This document shows, piece after piece, positions 61,126-64,000 of a stretch of DNA of 64,000 nucleotides (the first letter of the stretch is position 1; every line of letters begins with the position of its first letter). The notes below the pieces were generated by a model, which searched no databases, had not been told where the DNA came from, and worked only from the letters and a program-made list of their open reading frames with translations. The DNA is from Bradyrhizobium sp. CCBAU 051011 (GTDB lineage Bacteria; Pseudomonadota; Alphaproteobacteria; Rhizobiales; Xanthobacteraceae), in NCBI RefSeq assembly GCF_009930815.1, contig NZ_CP022222.1, forward strand, positions 8,908,501-8,972,500, read 5' to 3'. The position numbers and the translations under genes were made by a program.

Positions 61126-61140
61126 TTCTGATATTCCGAA
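61126..61140. promoter_or_regulatory. Operator-like site O1
   Basis: TTCTGATATTCCGAA. It matches 12 of 15 positions of the perfect palindrome TTCCGAAATTCGGAA (O3). It lies about 50 bp upstream of the GcrA-like start and could control that operon (GcrA-like plus DUF6456). Confidence 0.55.
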
Positions 61141-61153
61141 GTTAAGGTCAAGC

Positions 61154-61198
61154 TTGATTTCGGATAATCGTAACTGCTATGATTTCCGAAATTCGGAA
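61154..61198 (+). promoter_or_regulatory. Promoter with operator-like sites O2 and O3 before the S24 repressor gene
   Basis: TTGATT (61154-61159) and TATGAT (61178-61183) form a -35/-10 pair with an 18-nt spacer. O2 (TTCGGATAATCGTAA, 61159-61173, 11 of 15 match) lies in the spacer. O3 (61184-61198) is the perfect palindrome TTCCGAAATTCGGAA, at the expected start of transcription and overlapping the ribosome-binding region (GGAAGGA). Binding by the encoded repressor would block both transcription and initiation, a direct autoregulation model. Confidence 0.6.
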
Positions 61199-61208
61199 GG
61201 ATTCGACC

Positions 61209-61847
61209 ATGCTGGACATCAGATTGATCGAGCGGGGCCTGGAAAAGCCGGGCAAGACCAAGGGCGGGCTGGCGGCCGCGATGGGCGTTCGCCCTGGTGC
61301 CGTCTCCGAGATCCTGTCAGGGATACGCCTGATCAAGGCGTCCGAAATCGCGCCGATCATCGAATACCTCGAACTGAACTCGGTGCCGATCATGGGCCGG
61401 GTCGGCGCCGGCGCCTCGATTGAGCCGGAACACGAACAGGTGCCGCCGGAAGGCCTCGGCGAGGTCGAGTTGCCTTTTCCGATCGCCGAAGAGACCATCG
61501 CCTTCGAAGTGGCCGGCGATTCCATGCTGCCCAAATACGAGAATGGCGATATTATCGTGGTCTATCGCGAACAGCGCCACCCGTTGTCGAGCTTCTACGG
61601 CGAGGAAGCCGCCGTTCGCCTGAAGACAGGCGAACGCTATCTGAAGACGATCGAGCGCGGAAAATCTCCGACCTCGGTCAACCTCACCAGCTTCAATGCC
61701 AAGCCGATCACGGGCGTGAAGCTGGAATGGATTGGTGAGATCTGCGTCACGCTGCCCAGGGGCCAGATCGAACGGTTGCGTAACAAGGCAGCCGCCCGGG
61801 CACGCAAGGCGGCAAGGACGACGGGTGGCCGTACGCCGGAAAAATAA
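61209..61847 (+). CDS. S24-peptidase (LexA/CI-like) transcriptional repressor
   Basis: A 212-residue repressor. The N-terminal helix-turn-helix is seen in KGGLAAAMGVRPGAVSEILS, ending GIRLIKASEIAP. The S24 domain follows: AGASI cleavage-type region at Ala67-Gly68 (GRVGAGASIEP), the nucleophile Ser105 in VAGDSMLPKYENGDIIVVY, and the Lys146 of RLKTGERYLKTIERG. This is the RecA-stimulated self-cleaving architecture of phage CI and LexA. The ATG at 61209 has GGAAGGA upstream. It diverges from the GcrA-like operon. Related operator-like sites lie on both sides of the gene, so it probably represses itself, the GcrA-like operon and the gene at 62014. Confidence 0.88.
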   Translation: MLDIRLIERGLEKPGKTKGGLAAAMGVRPGAVSEILSGIRLIKASEIAPIIEYLELNSVPIMGRVGAGASIEPEHEQVPPEGLGEVELPFPIAEETIAFEVAGDSMLPKYENGDIIVVYREQRHPLSSFYGEEAAVRLKTGERYLKTIERGKSPTSVNLTSFNAKPITGVKLEWIGEICVTLPRGQIERLRNKAAARARKAARTTGGRTPEK

Positions 61848-61918
61848 GGCCCGCGGCTTGTGATTGCCGAATCAACCGATTTTGCTATGGCCGCGGTCGC
61901 CCCCCGCTCCATGCCAAT

Positions 61919-61964
61919 TTCCGTATTTCCGAATTTTTACTTGACATATTTCTGATTTTCCGAA
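61919..61964 (+). promoter_or_regulatory. Promoter with operator-like sites O4 and O5
   Basis: O4 (TTCCGTATTTCCGAA, 61919-61933, 12 of 15) lies just upstream of a perfect -35 hexamer TTGACA (61941-61946). O5 (TTCTGATTTTCCGAA, 61950-61964, 11 of 15; 14 of 15 identical to O1) fills the spacer before the -10 position. A repressor bound here would block the promoter of the small gene at 62014. The -10 is weak by eye (near 61964-61971). Confidence 0.6.
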
Positions 61965-62013
61965 CTACTCGATACCGACTTCAGTGCACGGGATGGGGAG
62001 CCGGATCGCCAGC

Positions 62014-62289
62014 ATGCAGTATTTCGTCGTGATGATCGACTACGGCCGGCGCGGCCGCGAGGCCATCGTCGATCCGGAAATTACCAGGCGCGAGGTCATT
62101 TCCCGGGTCGCATCGGGTGAGTACAGGAATATCAGCTTCATTCATGAAATCGCTGATTGCTCGGTCGAGGATATCACTGCCGAGATTCTCAGCGAGGCGT
62201 CCCTGCCCGACATCGCTACGACCGGCGCCGATCTTCAAGCCAGCCATTTCGATCATCTCCGCGACTTGCGCAAGCATGAGCGCGCGTGA
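62014..62289 (+). CDS. Small protein of unknown function under the S24 repressor sites
   Basis: A 91-residue protein (ATG at 62014; GTG at 61984 and ATG at 61993 are alternatives). MQYFVVMIDYGRRGREAIVD, PEITRREVISRVASGEYRNI, SFIHEIADCSVEDITAEILS and the end FDHLRDLRKHERA indicate an alpha/beta fold with a charged tail. There is no signal peptide or membrane segment. The double operator-like upstream region suggests it is off until the repressor is removed. I do not recognise a family. It could be an effector, anti-repressor or adaptor of the module. Confidence 0.6.
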   Translation: MQYFVVMIDYGRRGREAIVDPEITRREVISRVASGEYRNISFIHEIADCSVEDITAEILSEASLPDIATTGADLQASHFDHLRDLRKHERA

Positions 62290-62446
62290 GCTTCGCTATT
62301 CCGTCAAAACATTGTGATCGATTGAGCCGCTTCAATCACCGACGGTTTGCTTAAATATTCTTCACGCAAAGTCTATTCCGACGGTGCGGACAGTCGCGCT
62401 ATTGTCGTGATTCGATTCCTCCGACTTGCAAAGTTCTTGATTCACA

Positions 62447-63634
62447 ATGTCTCCGTCAATGAAGACTGAGCTCGCTGCGCGCGACGGCGATCTCCGACTC
62501 TGTCTGCTGCTTGGTATCGCGGCCTGGTTTCTCTTTCTGGATCACGTTCCCCATAATGCGGTCAGCCTGCTGACCATGCGCAATTTCGGCTTCAGCGGCG
62601 CGACCGATCTATTCGTGTTCGTCGGCGGCTATACTGCCGCAGTTCTCTATGGAAGGATGATGCTGGAGCGCAGCTTCGTCGTGACGGCTACCCGCATCTT
62701 CAAGCGGCTGTGGCAGCTCTATGCCGCCTATATCGTCCTGTTCGTGATCTATATCGATCTGATCGGATATGTCGCGCGCAAGTCCCGGGCATCCGAGCTC
62801 ATTGGCGATTTCAACGTCACGGGAATCGTCGACCATACGATCCGGACGCTGATTCACGGCCTGCTGCTTCAGGCCAAACCGCTCAACCTCGATGTGCTGC
62901 AACTGTTCATCGTGCTGATGGCGATCTTCCCGCTCGTTCTGTTCGGCATGGTCCGCCGGCCACACGTTACGATGGCGGGGTCGATCGGCCTCTACGTCGC
63001 AGCCCGCCAGTTCGACTGGAATCTGTCTTCGTTTCCGGATGGCAAGTGGTATCTTAACCCGTTCTGCTGGCAACTCCTGTTTGTGCTCGGCGCCTGGTTT
63101 GCCCTGAGCGGCGCGAATCAAATGCGCACCCTGCGTACGCTTCAGGAGCTTGCGATCCTGCGAACCGCTGCGTGGCTGTACCTGCTCTTTGCGTTAGTGG
63201 TAACGGTGACGGCCAAATTTCCCCAGGCCGGCATTGTCCCGGACCTGCTGCGCGAGGTCCTTTTATCGAAGGATAAGGAAACTCTCGCCCTGCACAGGGT
63301 GCTCCACTTCCTCGCGCTGGCTTTTCTCTTTGCCTACATCGTGCCGCGGGACTGGTCCGGATTCCGATATCCGGCGTTGCAGCCGATCATCACATGCGGC
63401 CAGGAATGGCTAGCGGTGTTTTGCGCCGGTGTGTTTCTTTCGTTTGCCGGGCACCTCGTCCTGATCACGGGCCCGGACTCGCTCGTCATGCACGTCCTGG
63501 TGAGCTTCGCCGGGATTTCGATCATGACGGGCGTGGCCTACTATGTGTCGTGGTCCAGACGACAGGACCAAAAGCCGGCATTTCGAGCTCAGGCAATGAC
63601 GCGACTATCGGAGGAAGGCCGGTTCGCGAAGTAA
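62447..63634 (+). CDS. OpgC-family membrane protein
   Basis: A 395-residue polytopic inner-membrane protein with about ten helices. The N-terminal LCLLLGIAAWFLFLDHVPHN with NFGFSGATDLFVFVGGYTAA matches OpgC, which succinylates osmoregulated periplasmic glucans. VLYGRMMLERSFVVTATRIF, KRLWQLYAAYIVLFVIYIDL, LFIVLMAIFPLVLFG and SSFPDGKWYLNPFCWQLLFV, then GQEWLAVFCAGVFLSFAGHL near the end, follow the family. The conserved His38-type acyltransferase residue lies in the first helix region (LDHVPHN). Its C-terminus is a short cytosolic tail. It stands alone, with no opgGH genes near. Confidence 0.88.
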   Translation: MSPSMKTELAARDGDLRLCLLLGIAAWFLFLDHVPHNAVSLLTMRNFGFSGATDLFVFVGGYTAAVLYGRMMLERSFVVTATRIFKRLWQLYAAYIVLFVIYIDLIGYVARKSRASELIGDFNVTGIVDHTIRTLIHGLLLQAKPLNLDVLQLFIVLMAIFPLVLFGMVRRPHVTMAGSIGLYVAARQFDWNLSSFPDGKWYLNPFCWQLLFVLGAWFALSGANQMRTLRTLQELAILRTAAWLYLLFALVVTVTAKFPQAGIVPDLLREVLLSKDKETLALHRVLHFLALAFLFAYIVPRDWSGFRYPALQPIITCGQEWLAVFCAGVFLSFAGHLVLITGPDSLVMHVLVSFAGISIMTGVAYYVSWSRRQDQKPAFRAQAMTRLSEEGRFAK

Positions 63635-63666
63635 CTCGCGCCGGCTTGCTTCTGCCCTCCCGGCCC

Positions 63667-64000
63667 TCAATCCACCGGGAATGCCGCCTTCAACCGCGTC
63701 TCACTATCGCGCAGCATGGCTGCATCGAGCCTTCCCTCGGCCGACGCCGCCATGGCGCAGGTGAAGATACGATAGAACTGCGTCCCGTCGAATGCGACCA
63801 GCAAGAGATCGACACCCGCGTTAAGCGCCTCGACCACCGCCATGCAGACATTGCTTTGATAGATCGCTCCCATCACGAGGTCGTCGGTTATGACGACGCC
63901 TTGATGGTTCCATTTCTTGCGAATAATGCCGTCGACGACCCGCTTGGAATGCGACGCCGCACGGTCCGGATCGACTGAGGTCAGCCTGACATGCCCGATC
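63667..64000 (-). CDS. GH3 beta-N-acetylhexosaminidase (NagZ-like), C-terminal part
   Basis: The visible minus-strand frame runs from the window edge to a TGA at 63667 and covers the last 110 residues. HSKRVVDGIIRKKWNHQGVV, ITDDLVMGAIYQSNVCMAVV and EALNAGVDLLLVAFDGTQFY match the end of the GH3 TIM barrel of NagZ-like enzymes, where DDL(V/G)MGA contains the catalytic Asp. The final AAMLRDSETRLKAAFPVD is the usual tail. NagZ trims N-acetylglucosamine from peptidoglycan recycling products in the cytosol. The gene is cut by the window edge and its start is outside. Confidence 0.85.
   Translation of the reverse strand, partial: IGHVRLTSVDPDRAASHSKRVVDGIIRKKWNHQGVVITDDLVMGAIYQSNVCMAVVEALNAGVDLLLVAFDGTQFYRIFTCAMAASAEGRLDAAMLRDSETRLKAAFPVD

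Overview
The window looks like chromosome from an alphaproteobacterium of the Bradyrhizobium/Rhodopseudomonas group. It is GC-rich by eye. It carries Rhizobiales-typical genes: a GcrA-type regulator with a DUF6456 protein, a phasin, a methanethiol S-methyltransferase-like protein, many TRAP, Liv-type ABC and TTT uptake genes, and a 61-residue membrane protein I recall from Bradyrhizobium. It also carries dispersed palindromic repeats of a type I recall from those genomes. The genus is an inference from protein style; no rRNA or other marker is present.

Layout. (1) 0.2-15.8 kb is accessory DNA: a PadR regulator upstream of small oxidoreductase-type genes, with a decayed enoyl-CoA hydratase in the same gene string; an RND efflux adaptor, pump and TetR set; VOC-fold proteins; IS1182- and IS630-type transposase remnants; an IorAB-like molybdenum hydroxylase; a twice-frameshifted methyltransferase. 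It ends at a truncated tyrosine recombinase beside a 50-nt 3' fragment of tRNA-Gln(UUG), which looks like an island attachment scar. (2) 15.8-25.1 kb is an uptake block: GntR/FCD regulator, TRAP transporter DctP-DctQ-DctM, a metal-dependent cyclase/amidase, and a complete Liv-type ABC transporter. (3) 25.2-31.4 kb holds a Crp/Fnr regulator, a frameshifted AT-rich orphan gene, a large zinc-ribbon/class III cyclase/AAA/TPR protein, a small secreted protein and a Bug-type solute-binding protein. (4) 31.6-36.1 kb is an ABC importer operon that ends in a metallophosphodiesterase. (5) 36.3-45.4 kb is a catabolic cluster: zinc alcohol dehydrogenase, three-subunit molybdenum hydroxylase, LLM flavin monooxygenase, NodB-fold deacetylase/amidase, and a flavin reductase with a group D monooxygenase. 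(6) 45.6-50.2 kb is a scar-rich stretch: a GNAT pseudogene, a phage portal fragment, terminators, a three-copy repeat, and several small genes including a phasin. (7) 50.3-59.8 kb carries an FMN 2-hydroxyacid oxidase, a CaiB/BaiF CoA-transferase, a GFA protein, an MddA-like methyltransferase, a winged-helix/TPR regulator, an exported protein of unknown role and a BamA-like outer-membrane protein. (8) 59.8-62.3 kb holds a phage-style regulatory module: DUF6456 and GcrA-like genes diverge from an S24/CI-type repressor, and five related 15-bp operator-like sites cover both sides of the repressor gene. (9) The window closes with an OpgC-like membrane protein and the 3' part of a GH3 (NagZ-like) gene.

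The strongest candidates for something new are the S24 repressor circuit (61.1-62.3 kb), the catabolic cluster (37.7-45.4 kb), the phosphodiesterase-linked ABC importer, and the tRNA-Gln/integrase scar. No CRISPR array, intact tRNA or rRNA gene was seen.
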